Origin: Ferrovaceae bacterium
Lineage (GTDB): Bacteria; Pseudomonadota; Gammaproteobacteria; Burkholderiales; Ferrovaceae
Assembly (NCBI GenBank): GCA_027457225.1
Contig: DAIDTL010000023.1
Location: 1 to 11,184 of the forward strand
Length of the DNA: 11,184 bases
Direction: 5' to 3'
Shown: positions 1 through 6,669 of the stretch, in pieces
Position numbering within the stretch: position 1 is the stretch's first letter
Layout of the letters: every line of letters begins with the position of its first letter
Position numbers and translations under genes: made by a program
Notes under the pieces: model-generated
The model's database searches: none
What the model was told of the DNA's origin: nothing
The model's input: only the letters and a program-made list of their open reading frames with translations

Positions 1-490
1 CGGGACTGAGGATTACCGCAATCAACGCTGCTGCGATGGGTGCGATGAATATCGGCATGCCGATGCCAACCCCAGGAACAGGGCGACTGATGAAGCGCGC
101 CACGGCGGCTACAACCCCCACTGCAATGGCAATCTGAACCAGGTCCAACGGGTGATGGGTGATCAGATAGAGTGAAAAAGCCAATGGAACCAATGCCCCG
201 CCCACATTGACCACGATGGTGGTTTTGCCGGTAAACGGCATGGGCCTGAAGAAGGGAAGTCGCGATAGCTCGGGAGGGATGTCGGGAGCCTTGGAAGGGT
301 CAGACTTGATGCTGAACAGGGGCAGGTTGATCATGCTGCCCGCCAGCGTGCTAATCAACAGCAGATAAGCCGAATGATTGGAAAGCCCGAGTTTTTCGAA
401 AGCGATGCTGACTACCCCAAATTGAACGATGACGATCAGCAGGATCAGCGCAGCAAACAACAACAGCATTCGCAAGGGTGAAAAGGGCAT
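1..490 (-). CDS. DUF1614 family membrane protein (3' end cut by window edge)
   Basis: About 163 N-terminal residues are visible and the frame runs off the left edge without a stop. The ATG at 490 has a GGAG ribosome binding site 6 bases upstream. The protein opens with PFSPLRMLLLFAALILLIVI, a strong membrane segment (about residues 6-26), followed by a conserved-looking AFEKLGLS stretch (about 30-37). Further hydrophobic segments follow a soluble loop around residues 65-90, including a glycine-rich VPGVGIGMPIFIAPIAAA segment near the visible end. This pattern matches my memory of DUF1614 integral inner-membrane proteins, which have no established reaction. The gene starts 20 bases after the stop of the glycine-zipper lipoprotein on the same strand, so the two are probably one transcript. 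The family call is fairly confident; the function is unknown. Confidence 0.75.
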   Translation of the reverse strand, partial: MPFSPLRMLLLFAALILLIVIVQFGVVSIAFEKLGLSNHSAYLLLISTLAGSMINLPLFSIKSDPSKAPDIPPELSRLPFFRPMPFTGKTTIVVNVGGALVPLAFSLYLITHHPLDLVQIAIAVGVVAAVARFISRPVPGVGIGMPIFIAPIAAALIAVILSP

Positions 491-510
491 TTACTTCTCC
501 AAAATGAAGT

Positions 511-978
511 TCATTCTGCCGGAACAACCCGCGTTGTGTCTTCACTTTCAATAATGCGTACCCGTTGACCGACTTTTAAGATTTCTGAGCCATTTCTGGC
601 CTGGGCAGTCACGAATTCATCACCCGTTTTTTCCATGCGATAGGTAATTTCCAGACCATCGTTACTGTTGATTGCCTTGTCAGTAATTACGCCAGTCACG
701 CCGCCAATGAGGGCGCCCGCAATGGTGCCAATAATGCCGGTATGTCCTTGACCAGCCGAATTTCCCAAGGTTCCGCCAATTCCTGCGCCAGCCAGGCCGC
801 CTGCGCCAGAGGCTGCGTTTTCCAGCTTGACCTCACGTATTCCCGTAATCACGGCGTAAGAAACTTTCAGTTTTTGTTGGGCATTGGCAGTAGTATAAGT
901 ATTTGCACTTTGGTGAGCGGAACAACCAGTTAAAAGGGAGAGGGATGCCACGATCGTGGCAAGTAAGATTTTATTCAT
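511..978 (-). CDS. Glycine-zipper outer-membrane lipoprotein, SlyB/Pcp-like
   Basis: 155 residues. A type II signal peptide runs from residue 1 to a lipobox LLTGC with the lipidated cysteine at residue 19. A glycine-zipper region spans about residues 58-97 (GAGGLAGAGIGG, then GIIGTIAGALIGGVTG), two short amphipathic/transmembrane-like helices typical of the 17 kDa antigen/SlyB family. The C-terminal part (about 108-148) is the beta-rich tail seen in that family, with KVGQRVRII near the end. SlyB-type proteins are outer-membrane lipoproteins involved in envelope integrity, sometimes as part of PhoP-type stress responses; that role here is inference. An upstream in-frame ATG at 1020 is rejected because the ATG at 978 gives the clean signal peptide and has an AAGGA site 9 bases upstream. 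It heads a probable operon with the DUF1614 gene. Confidence 0.85.
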   Translation of the reverse strand: MNKILLATIVASLSLLTGCSAHQSANTYTTANAQQKLKVSYAVITGIREVKLENAASGAGGLAGAGIGGTLGNSAGQGHTGIIGTIAGALIGGVTGVITDKAINSNDGLEITYRMEKTGDEFVTAQARNGSEILKVGQRVRIIESEDTTRVVPAE

Positions 979-987
979 TTTCAAGTT

Positions 988-992
988 TCCTT
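988..992 (-). promoter_or_regulatory. Ribosome binding site fixing the lipoprotein start
   Basis: AAGGA on the minus strand (inside AAAGGAAAC) lies 9 bases before the ATG at 978. It supports that start over the upstream in-frame ATG at 1020, which would add 14 polar residues ahead of the signal peptide. Confidence 0.75.
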
Positions 993-997
993 TGTGG

Positions 998-1029
998 CAC
1001 CCGTCCGGGCAGGCATGCACTGCCGGGTG
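998..1029 (-). promoter_or_regulatory. Inverted repeat / possible 5' leader hairpin upstream of the lipoprotein
   Basis: On the plus strand CACCC (998-1002) can pair with GGGTG (1025-1029), and GGCAG (1008-1012) with CTGCC (1020-1024). This leaves a 7-base loop and a 5-base bulge on one side. The structure ends just ahead of the ribosome binding site at 988-992, so in the mRNA leader it could affect translation, or the DNA could be a protein-binding site. No T-run follows, so it does not look like a terminator. The role is inference. Confidence 0.4.
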
Positions 1030-1135
1030 ACTGGCATCATGTTGATATAGGACGGGTTAAAACCGATTTTGAAAACGACAAAGGAATCGTAATTGCAGGG
1101 CTATGCGAGTTTGTCCTGCCCTCCCAGAGTCCGGA

Positions 1136-1924
1136 CTAGGCCAGAGAGGGTAATGCGGTTGTTCCCACGGGCCAGTTGACCATGATGGCTTTGTCCCAGA
1201 GCAACAATTCCGGGTTTTTCCCCGGGTACTGTAAATGCGACAACAGGTGACGTAACAGATTGAGCCGGGTCTGCTTTTTGTCGTCAGCATGCACCACGGT
1301 CCAGGGTGCGGCCAGATGATGTGTGCGCAGCAGCATGGCATCACGCGCGCGGCCATAGGCCTTCCACTTACGCGCGGCCTTTTCATCGACAGGACTGATT
1401 TTCCATTGTTTGAGGGGATCCTGTTTTCTATCCCGCAAGCGTCGGACTTGTTCCTTGCGCGTAATGTCAAGATAGTATTTAAACAGCTTGATCCCGGAAC
1501 CGACCAGCAGTTCCTCAAACGTGGTAACGGTGTTCATGAATATTTCGTATTCTTCAGGGGTGCAAAACCCCATCACCGGCTCGACGCCGGCCCGGTTGTA
1601 CCAACTGCGATTGAAAAGAACGAACTCGCCACGGCTGGGCAGGTGTGACACATAACGCTGGAAAAACCATTCGCCTTCCTCTCGGCTGGAAGGTTTGCCC
1701 AACGCAACCACCCGCGTTTCCCGGGGGCTCAGGTGTTCCATGATTCGTTTGATGGTGCCATCCTTACCGGCACTATCGCGCCCTTCGATGAGCACCAGGA
1801 TGCGCTCGCCGTGGCTGATGAAGTGGCGCTGCAGTTTGACGAGCTCGATCTGCAACAGGCGCAGTTGCGATTCGTATTCGTCGCCGGAGTGATTATAAGC
1901 GGGTACGTCGTTGTTCTTTTTCAT
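1136..1924 (-). CDS. ppk2: Polyphosphate kinase 2 (PPK2) family
   Basis: 262 residues, the usual size of a single-domain PPK2. These enzymes transfer phosphate between inorganic polyphosphate and nucleotides, usually making ATP or GTP from the diphosphates. The Walker A loop GRDSAGKDG is at residues 48-56 (Lys54). The Walker B/arginine block FNRSWYNRAGVEPVMGF is at 104-120, with Asn105 where some family members have Asp. The lid segment includes KQWKISPVDEKAARKW (172-187), and DITRKEQVRRLRDRKQDPLKQWK lies just before and into it. The ATG at 1924 follows AAGGAAACGGG, a good ribosome binding site. The gene is transcribed away from the methyltransferase, with 90 bases between their starts. The family call is strong. 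Whether it prefers polyphosphate synthesis or consumption, and ADP, GDP or AMP, cannot be read reliably from sequence alone. Confidence 0.93.
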   Translation of the reverse strand: MKKNNDVPAYNHSGDEYESQLRLLQIELVKLQRHFISHGERILVLIEGRDSAGKDGTIKRIMEHLSPRETRVVALGKPSSREEGEWFFQRYVSHLPSRGEFVLFNRSWYNRAGVEPVMGFCTPEEYEIFMNTVTTFEELLVGSGIKLFKYYLDITRKEQVRRLRDRKQDPLKQWKISPVDEKAARKWKAYGRARDAMLLRTHHLAAPWTVVHADDKKQTRLNLLRHLLSHLQYPGKNPELLLWDKAIMVNWPVGTTALPSLA

Positions 1925-2014
1925 CCCGTTTCCTTGATGGCGAAAAGGTCCGACACAATACCGTTAATGCAATGTGGAATAATACGCCAGATAACGCAAC
2001 CTCAGGAACCGACC
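1925..2014. promoter_or_regulatory. Divergent intergenic region between ppk2 and the methyltransferase
   Basis: These 90 bases separate the two divergent starts, so both promoters should lie in or near it. It is locally A/T-rich around 1968-1990 (a GGAATAATACG stretch). On the minus strand a weak TATTGT lies near 1955-1960. Neither side shows a convincing -35/-10 pair, so I do not place individual promoters. Confidence 0.4.
2004..2008 (+). promoter_or_regulatory. Ribosome binding site selecting the GTG start at 2015
   Basis: AGGAA sits 6-7 bases before GTG at 2015. The frame stays open far upstream, through the ppk2 start on the other strand, with in-frame ATGs at about 1938 and 1968. Neither has a comparable site, and homology-like sequence begins only after the GTG. 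Confidence 0.65.
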
Positions 2015-3031
2015 GTGAATTCCGAAATCCTTAAAACCCAGTTCCGCCAGCAAGCCCAGGGCGCCTTGAGCCTTTATATCGCCTTCATTGGCGTCACCGG
2101 CAGCTTGTTTACCACGCTCTATCGTCTGCGGAGCGCGACTGCCCCCGCTCTGGCAGAAGCTGCCCGGCTCGATGCGGGTTACGTTATCCGCTGGTGCGAT
2201 GCGGCCTATGCTTTCGGTTACCTGGAGGCCGAGGGCGACACCTTTAACCTCACATCCACGGGAGAGGCCATGCGCCCCGAAGCGCCCGACAGCTTGATGC
2301 CCATGGCGGTGCAATCCGTGCTGTCGGCGCATATGGCCGAGCGTGCGGCAGGGCTCCTGCAAAGCGGCGAGCGCCCTGGCGAAGCCGTGCTGGCTGAGCG
2401 TGCCACGGTGCTGCCCTGGTTTGGCCCCATGCTGGAAGTGGGTTTTGGTTCGATGTTTGAAAATACCATCTGTCCTGCCATACCGGCGTTTTTGGAAGTG
2501 GATGCGCGTGGCGGGCTGGTGCTGGATCTGGGGTGCGGTAACGGGTGGTATCTGTGCGTCCTGGCGCGGCATTATAGGCATCTGCGAGGGCTAGGGCTCG
2601 ATGGTTTTGCCGAGAACGTGGCTCAGGCGGACGCCCGCGCACGCACTGAAGGCTTTGTCGGCCGGCTGCATTTCGAGCAAGGCGACATTCACGATTTCAC
2701 CCTGCAGGAGCCTGCTGACCTCATCGCCATGAACCGCGCACTGCATCATGTGTGGGAACGCGACCGCGCAGGTATTTTTGCCTGGCTGCACGACAACCTA
2801 AAGCCGGGCGGCTACGCCGTTATCTGGGAGCCCGCCTGGCCCACCGTACGTAGCGCCCTGCGCGACCCCTCGAGACGCGCGCTGTCGTTCCAGAATTTAA
2901 GCGAACATATCCAGGGCAACCACTTGCTACAGCCCGGGGAGATCGTTGCCGCCTTTGTCGAGCAGGGCATGCAAACCCAAGTGTATCGCTTTGCCGATGA
3001 CAATGAGGCGGTCATTGTGGCGCGACGTTGA
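2015..3031 (+). CDS. Class I SAM-dependent methyltransferase with N-terminal winged helix
   Basis: 338 residues from a GTG start. The N-terminal half (about 10-160) is helical and includes a winged-helix-like segment at about 35-88, ending in the wing-like FNLTSTGEAM. The C-terminal Rossmann domain carries motif I LVLDLGCGNGWYL (168-180), the acidic residue of the following strand (GLGLDGF, Asp196), QGDIHDF (222-228), and the post-motif KPGGYAVIWEPAW (263-275). This is the layout of small-molecule C-, O- or N-methyltransferases in which the helical domain covers the active site or mediates dimerisation. The substrate is not recognisable. The reductase starts 29 bases downstream with its own ribosome binding site, so they are probably co-transcribed. 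The gene is visibly more G/C-rich than most of the window. The fold is certain; the biological role is unknown. Confidence 0.85.
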   Translation: MNSEILKTQFRQQAQGALSLYIAFIGVTGSLFTTLYRLRSATAPALAEAARLDAGYVIRWCDAAYAFGYLEAEGDTFNLTSTGEAMRPEAPDSLMPMAVQSVLSAHMAERAAGLLQSGERPGEAVLAERATVLPWFGPMLEVGFGSMFENTICPAIPAFLEVDARGGLVLDLGCGNGWYLCVLARHYRHLRGLGLDGFAENVAQADARARTEGFVGRLHFEQGDIHDFTLQEPADLIAMNRALHHVWERDRAGIFAWLHDNLKPGGYAVIWEPAWPTVRSALRDPSRRALSFQNLSEHIQGNHLLQPGEIVAAFVEQGMQTQVYRFADDNEAVIVARR

Positions 3032-3060
3032 GCCACGCTTCCATCACGGAGAAAAAAGTC

Positions 3061-4095
3061 ATGAAATACCGTTTATTGGGCCAGACCGGTCTGTATGTTT
3101 CCGAGCTATGCCTCGGCACCATGAACTTCGGCAGCCAAGGGCGCTGGAAGGTCATGGGTGGCCTTGAGCAAGATGCCGTTAATGCACATGTTAAACATGC
3201 ATTTGACCAAGGCGTCAATTTCATTGATACCGCCAATGTCTATTCATTAGGCCAATCGGAGTTGCGCGTTGGACAGGCCCTCAAGGCTCTTGGGTTGCCT
3301 CGTGATGAATTGGTGGTGGCCACCAAAGCCACTGGTGTCATGAACGATTTGCCGAATGGCCGTGGCCAGTCCCGGATCCATTTGATGAACGAGGTAGAGG
3401 CCAGTTTAAAACGGTTGCAGCTTGATTATCTAGACCTGTATCAATTGCACGGCTTTGATCCGTTGACGCCACTTGAAGAATCACTGGCTACGCTAAATGA
3501 CCTGGTTCGTTCGGGCAAGGTCCGCTACATCGGCCTGTGCAATATGGCAGCGTGGCAAATCATGAAAGCTCTGTCGATTTCTGAAAGGAAAGGCTGGACG
3601 CGTTTTGAAAGCGTACAGGCCTATTACACCATTGCAGGGCGCGACATGGAACGCGAAGTCATCCCATTGATTCAAGATCAAAAGCTGGGCCTGATGGTCT
3701 GGAGCCCGTTGGCCGGAGGGCTACTCACCGGGAAGTTTACTGCCAATGGCAAGGGCCCCGAAGGGAGTCGACGCGTCAGTCTCGATTTCCCGGTTGTGGA
3801 CAAAGATCGTGCTTTTCGTTGTGTCGAGGCAATGCGCCCGATTGCAGAGCGCCATGAGGCATCCGTCGCACAGATTGCCCTAGCCTGGTTGCTGGCCCAA
3901 TCGGCAGTTTCATCGGTGATCATCGGCGCAAAAACGATGGATCAGCTCAAGGATAACATCGCATGCTGTAGCGTGACCTTGAGTGACGAAGATCTTCGCC
4001 TTTTGAACGAAGTCAGTCAATTGCCCAAAGAATATCCAGGTTGGATGCTTGACGTGCAGGGGCAATACCGCATCAAGACGCCCACATACGTTTAA
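3061..4095 (+). CDS. Aldo/keto reductase
   Basis: 344 residues, a full-length TIM-barrel aldo/keto reductase using NAD(P)H to reduce carbonyls or oxidise alcohols. The catalytic tetrad is intact: Asp56 in NFIDTANVY, Tyr61, Lys89 in VVATKA, and His130 in LYQLHGFD. The opening YRLLGQTGLYVSELCLGTMNFG is typical of the AKR superfamily branch that includes Tas/YajO-like and potassium-channel beta-subunit-like proteins. The cofactor-binding end is also present: VWSPLAGGLLTGK, and SSVIIGAKTMDQLKDN near the C-terminus. The ATG at 3061 is preferred over a TTG at 3028 because GGAG lies at 3048-3051 and the family's N-terminal beta-strand starts right at MKYR. It lies downstream of the methyltransferase on the same strand. 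The substrate is unknown. Confidence 0.93.
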   Translation: MKYRLLGQTGLYVSELCLGTMNFGSQGRWKVMGGLEQDAVNAHVKHAFDQGVNFIDTANVYSLGQSELRVGQALKALGLPRDELVVATKATGVMNDLPNGRGQSRIHLMNEVEASLKRLQLDYLDLYQLHGFDPLTPLEESLATLNDLVRSGKVRYIGLCNMAAWQIMKALSISERKGWTRFESVQAYYTIAGRDMEREVIPLIQDQKLGLMVWSPLAGGLLTGKFTANGKGPEGSRRVSLDFPVVDKDRAFRCVEAMRPIAERHEASVAQIALAWLLAQSAVSSVIIGAKTMDQLKDNIACCSVTLSDEDLRLLNEVSQLPKEYPGWMLDVQGQYRIKTPTYV

Positions 4096-4108
4096 CTTTA
4101 ATCACGGT
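4096..4108. other. 13-base gap between convergent genes
   Basis: The stop codons of the reductase (plus) and the phospholipase D lipoprotein (minus) face each other across 13 bases. I see no hairpin with a T-run here, so transcripts from both sides probably extend into the opposite gene and overlap as antisense RNA. Confidence 0.6.
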
Positions 4109-5704
4109 TTACAGTTCTTGATCGAGCGGCAGCAGAGACAGGAAATCAGCCCCCATTCTTTGCCATTCACTTCGCGCGGGTTCTATTTCGTAATCAAATG
4201 GCTTGCCATCTTCCTGCGTGTGCCATATCAGTTGAGGTGAACCATCCGCGCCGTCCGAACGCAATCCGAGTACATATGCGTTGGCGGGTTGCGCCATGGC
4301 ATCAAAACGTGCTGCGATCTGGTTTGCGAACTCTGGGCTATCGATGATCAAACCCACTTCAGTGTTGAGATACATTGATCTTTGGTCAAAGTTCATCGAG
4401 CCTATGAATATCTTTTGACGGTCAAATACGAACAGTTTTGCGTGCAGCGCATAGTTTCCATAGCTGGACATCCTGTTAGATTCGCCGCTTCCCTTGGCAT
4501 TGCCCAGCAGCGAACGAATCTCATAAAGCTCCACGCCTTTTTCAAGCAGTGGCTTGCGATAGTGCATATAACCAGAATGGGCCAATAACTGGGGTGTCGA
4601 GTCAAGCGAATTAGTCAGGATGCGCACGCGCACATTCCGTTGGCGCAATTCATCCAGAATTCGCATTCCCTCGACCCCGGGAATGAAGAAAGGCGTGATC
4701 ATAAGAAGTTCGGAATGAACCGCCATTGCGGTAATGGCTACCGGCCGGTGCATCAGTCTGCCAACCATTTCGCCATCCTCCACGCGCTTTTTCTCTGGGC
4801 TATCGTAGACCAATTTTGCGGGCGCCCAGACCAGGGGTAATCGCTTGGAGATGATCCCGTTAAATGGCTCACCCACCGCAATCTGTTTGACATAGTTTAT
4901 GCCCTCGGTCTTCATCTCCTGTTTATGTTCGTCAAGAGCTTCGCGATTTTCATCCAGAGCGGCTTTGGACAACCGGCTGCCGGAAAGTGCCTGAGCCGGG
5001 ATCGAGAGTGCGCTGTTCCAGAACAGATCGAACGTTGTAGAAAGTTTCTTGACAATCGGTCCGGTGCAAAAGAGGTCGTCGTCGGCGAACTGGGACTCAG
5101 GTTCTACCTGAAAGTATTGGTCGCCGATATTGCGGCCGCTAATGAGGGCAACCGCATTGTCAATGACAAATAGTTTATTGTGCATTCGATAGTCAAGCCG
5201 AGAAGCGTTGAACATGAATTCGACAGCCCGGAACAGTTCGACATGTCCGCGATAGGTGAAGGGATTGAACAGGCGAACTTCGATCGAGCGCCGAGCTGCA
5301 AGTGTCATGATCTGCTCATCACCCGGTTCAGTATCACCATCATCAATCAAAATGCGCACTCTTACGCCGCGGTCGGCCGCGCGCAGTACGGCGCTGGTTA
5401 GCAAGCGACCTGTATCATCACCGCGAAAAATATAATATTGAAGATCGAGAGTTCGTTCAGCGGCGTTGATCATTTGCATCCGGATCAAGAAGCCGTTGGC
5501 CCCCGCTGGAATAATGCGAAATCCAGAGTCACCGCTATGCCCCTGCGCCATCTTGTCGAATTGCCTACCCAGTGAGGTTTTCTCCGGGTGGGCGAATGCC
5601 GAGGATGCATCCTTGGAAAAATCAGACCCCGGAGGAAGCGTTGTGCATCCACTGAGGGCCCCAACAATCAGTGCAACAAGTAAAAATTTCAACTGTCTGA
5701 TCAC
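4109..5704 (-). CDS. Phospholipase D superfamily lipoprotein, ClsC/YmdC-like cardiolipin synthase
   Basis: 531 residues from a GTG start. A signal peptide leads to a lipobox LSGC with Cys20, predicting a lipid-anchored envelope protein. Two phospholipase D HKD motifs are complete: HNKLFVID (His175, Lys177, Asp182), followed by SGRNIGDQYF, and HAKLFVFD (His421, Lys423, Asp428), followed by GSMNFDQRS. The core begins with GFLIRMQMINAAERTLDLQYYIF (71-93), characteristic of bacterial PLD-type phosphatidyltransferases. The second half ends with the NTEVGLIIDSPEFA stretch (447-460). Overall it resembles ClsC-type cardiolipin synthases, which join phospholipid head groups; a hydrolase role is an alternative. 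The start has only a weak GAGA-type ribosome binding site, but the GTG gives an ideal signal peptide. Confidence 0.88.
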   Translation of the reverse strand: MIRQLKFLLVALIVGALSGCTTLPPGSDFSKDASSAFAHPEKTSLGRQFDKMAQGHSGDSGFRIIPAGANGFLIRMQMINAAERTLDLQYYIFRGDDTGRLLTSAVLRAADRGVRVRILIDDGDTEPGDEQIMTLAARRSIEVRLFNPFTYRGHVELFRAVEFMFNASRLDYRMHNKLFVIDNAVALISGRNIGDQYFQVEPESQFADDDLFCTGPIVKKLSTTFDLFWNSALSIPAQALSGSRLSKAALDENREALDEHKQEMKTEGINYVKQIAVGEPFNGIISKRLPLVWAPAKLVYDSPEKKRVEDGEMVGRLMHRPVAITAMAVHSELLMITPFFIPGVEGMRILDELRQRNVRVRILTNSLDSTPQLLAHSGYMHYRKPLLEKGVELYEIRSLLGNAKGSGESNRMSSYGNYALHAKLFVFDRQKIFIGSMNFDQRSMYLNTEVGLIIDSPEFANQIAARFDAMAQPANAYVLGLRSDGADGSPQLIWHTQEDGKPFDYEIEPARSEWQRMGADFLSLLPLDQEL

Positions 5705-5951
5705 GACCGATCTCTAGCAAGGTTGGGCGACTTGCCCAAGTCAGGTTGTATATGCTCCCTGCTATTTCAACGTCGGTCTGTACGCTTCCACACCCACAAG
5801 CCAATCGAATGGGCTACTGGCACAACGCCGGGAATTGCTTGCACAATTGCTCCGGGGCATCCAGCCAAGACACCGCTCTCTTTGATTCGCATTGCCCCTG
5901 CACAATCACGCGGGAGTGGATAACCAATTCATTCGATGCCCCGCCGCGAGA
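5705..5951. other. Longest intergenic stretch, between phasin and PLD lipoprotein
   Basis: These 247 bases hold no convincing gene. Open frames cross it on both strands but have no ribosome binding site or recognisable protein features. It should contain the end of the phasin transcript and the promoter of the PLD gene, yet no clear hairpin/T-run terminator or -35/-10 pair stands out. The only evident structure is the inverted repeat at 5723-5742. Confidence 0.5.
5723..5742 (-). repeat. Overlapping inverted repeats ahead of the PLD gene
   Basis: TTGGGC (5723-5728) pairs with GCCCAA (5734-5739) around a GACTT loop. Alternatively GACTT (5729-5733) pairs with AAGTC (5738-5742) around GCCC. The two stems share bases and cannot form together. 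They lie 19-38 bases upstream of the GTG at 5704, so they could act as an operator or leader structure. The function is inference. Confidence 0.35.
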
Positions 5952-6476
5952 TCAACCCCTGGTTCTGGTTGTCGGCTTTTGTTTCTTGGCAACTGATTTC
6001 GGTTTTCTTGCAACCGGGGTTGCATCAACGGTGGTTTTGACACTGACGCCGGAAAAATCAGGCTTTTGCTTGGTTGTTTTCTCCATGTCGTCGTCAACGC
6101 CTGCGGGGGCCGCTTTGACGTCCTTGTCCATGTTACCGGGAACAGACGGGTTCAAAGTGGCCAAATGGCTTTTGAAGAGGGCAGAGATCTGGGCTCTCGC
6201 ATAAGCGGCAACGTCGTAAAGGCTGCGCGAATAGGCTGCCGCATTTTCAATCCCGGTTTCAGTTAGCTTGGCGCGCAGGTCCAGCAGGGTTTGTAAGTCG
6301 CGAGCCTCGATCAGAGGCCCCAGGGATTGGCCGGCCTGAGCAAGTGTTTCCTTGGTAGTGACCAGTTGCAGACCCACCAGGCGCTCGGTGGTATCCAACG
6401 CAATCTTGCCAAGCTGCAGGGCAGCATTCAATGTGGATCTGTTAAACTCGGCGGCTTGCTCAGGTGTATTGTACAT
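5952..6476 (-). CDS. Phasin family protein (PHA granule-associated)
   Basis: 174 residues. Phasins coat polyhydroxyalkanoate granules in the cytoplasm and control their number and size. Residues about 5-107 form a typical all-helical phasin domain: PEQAAEFNRSTLNAALQLGK, then a long amphipathic stretch with ERLVGLQLVTTKETL, and AYSRSLYDVAAYARAQISALF. The rest is a low-complexity tail rich in Asp/Lys and then Lys/Arg/Thr (RKPKSVAKKQKPTTRTRG), like the Ala/Lys-rich tails of many betaproteobacterial phasins; it may contact DNA or the nucleoid (inference). The start at 6476 is chosen because AAGGA lies 9-10 bases upstream and the domain begins there; an upstream in-frame ATG at 6560 would add 28 unlike residues. 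It is probably monocistronic, with its own promoter at 6557-6586. Confidence 0.85.
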   Translation of the reverse strand: MYNTPEQAAEFNRSTLNAALQLGKIALDTTERLVGLQLVTTKETLAQAGQSLGPLIEARDLQTLLDLRAKLTETGIENAAAYSRSLYDVAAYARAQISALFKSHLATLNPSVPGNMDKDVKAAPAGVDDDMEKTTKQKPDFSGVSVKTTVDATPVARKPKSVAKKQKPTTRTRG

Positions 6477-6528
6477 TTTGCTTAGTCCTTGATAGTATTG
6501 AAAATTATTAAGTTTCAATAGGTTTGAA

Positions 6529-6540
6529 CAGTATATACTG
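6529..6540. repeat. Perfect 12-bp palindrome in the phasin leader
   Basis: CAGTATATACTG reads identically on both strands. It lies downstream of the predicted phasin transcription start, in the DNA encoding the 5' leader, and could be an operator half-site pair. No regulator is assigned. Confidence 0.4.
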
Positions 6541-6544
6541 CACT

Positions 6545-6556
6545 GCAACAATTTGC
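6545..6556. promoter_or_regulatory. Candidate PhaR-type operator at the phasin promoter
   Basis: GCAACAATTTGC is an inverted repeat (GCAA-N4-TTGC) directly downstream of the predicted -10 box, at the expected transcription start. TGCACTGCA overlaps its edge at 6539-6547. PhaR repressors of phasin genes bind GCA-rich sites of broadly similar type. The location is right for repression, but assignment to PhaR is inference. Confidence 0.4.
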
Positions 6557-6586
6557 ACAATACAGATCACTGGGGGTGATTGTCAA
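6557..6586 (-). promoter_or_regulatory. Sigma70-type promoter of the phasin gene
   Basis: On the minus strand a perfect -35 TTGACA (6586-6581) is followed after 18 bases by TATTGT (6562-6557), matching the -10 consensus at four of six positions. Transcription would start near 6550, giving a leader of about 75 bases that is A/T-rich and contains the palindrome at 6529-6540. Confidence 0.55.
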
Positions 6587-6669
6587 TCTTCCTGCCAAGA
6601 AAAAGGTATTTGTTTGGAAAACCGCTGCTGATCGAACAGTTAGAGGTGTTACTAAAACATGGTTGGAAG

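Noticed and set aside
1103..1126. GCAGG/CCTGC pairing downstream of ppk2 considered as a terminator
   Set aside because: A short stem with a long loop and no T-run on the minus strand.
1128..1137. Perfect palindrome AGTCCGGACT at the ppk2 stop codon
   Set aside because: Palindromes of this size without a loop occur by chance, no T-run follows, and it overlaps coding sequence.
1057..1518. Minus-strand open frame overlapping ppk2 in another frame, suggesting a frameshift
   Set aside because: The PPK2 protein reads through at full length with all motifs in one frame, so the overlapping frame is a shadow.
1964..2581. Open frame of about 205 codons on the minus strand, opposite the methyltransferase
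   Set aside because: It is antisense to a gene with clear catalytic motifs, lacks a ribosome binding site and has a His/Gln/Arg-rich composition typical of a G/C-rich shadow frame.
5746..6204. Open frame on the plus strand across the phasin 3' half and the gap beyond
   Set aside because: Half of it is antisense to the phasin; it has no clear ribosome binding site and no recognisable features.
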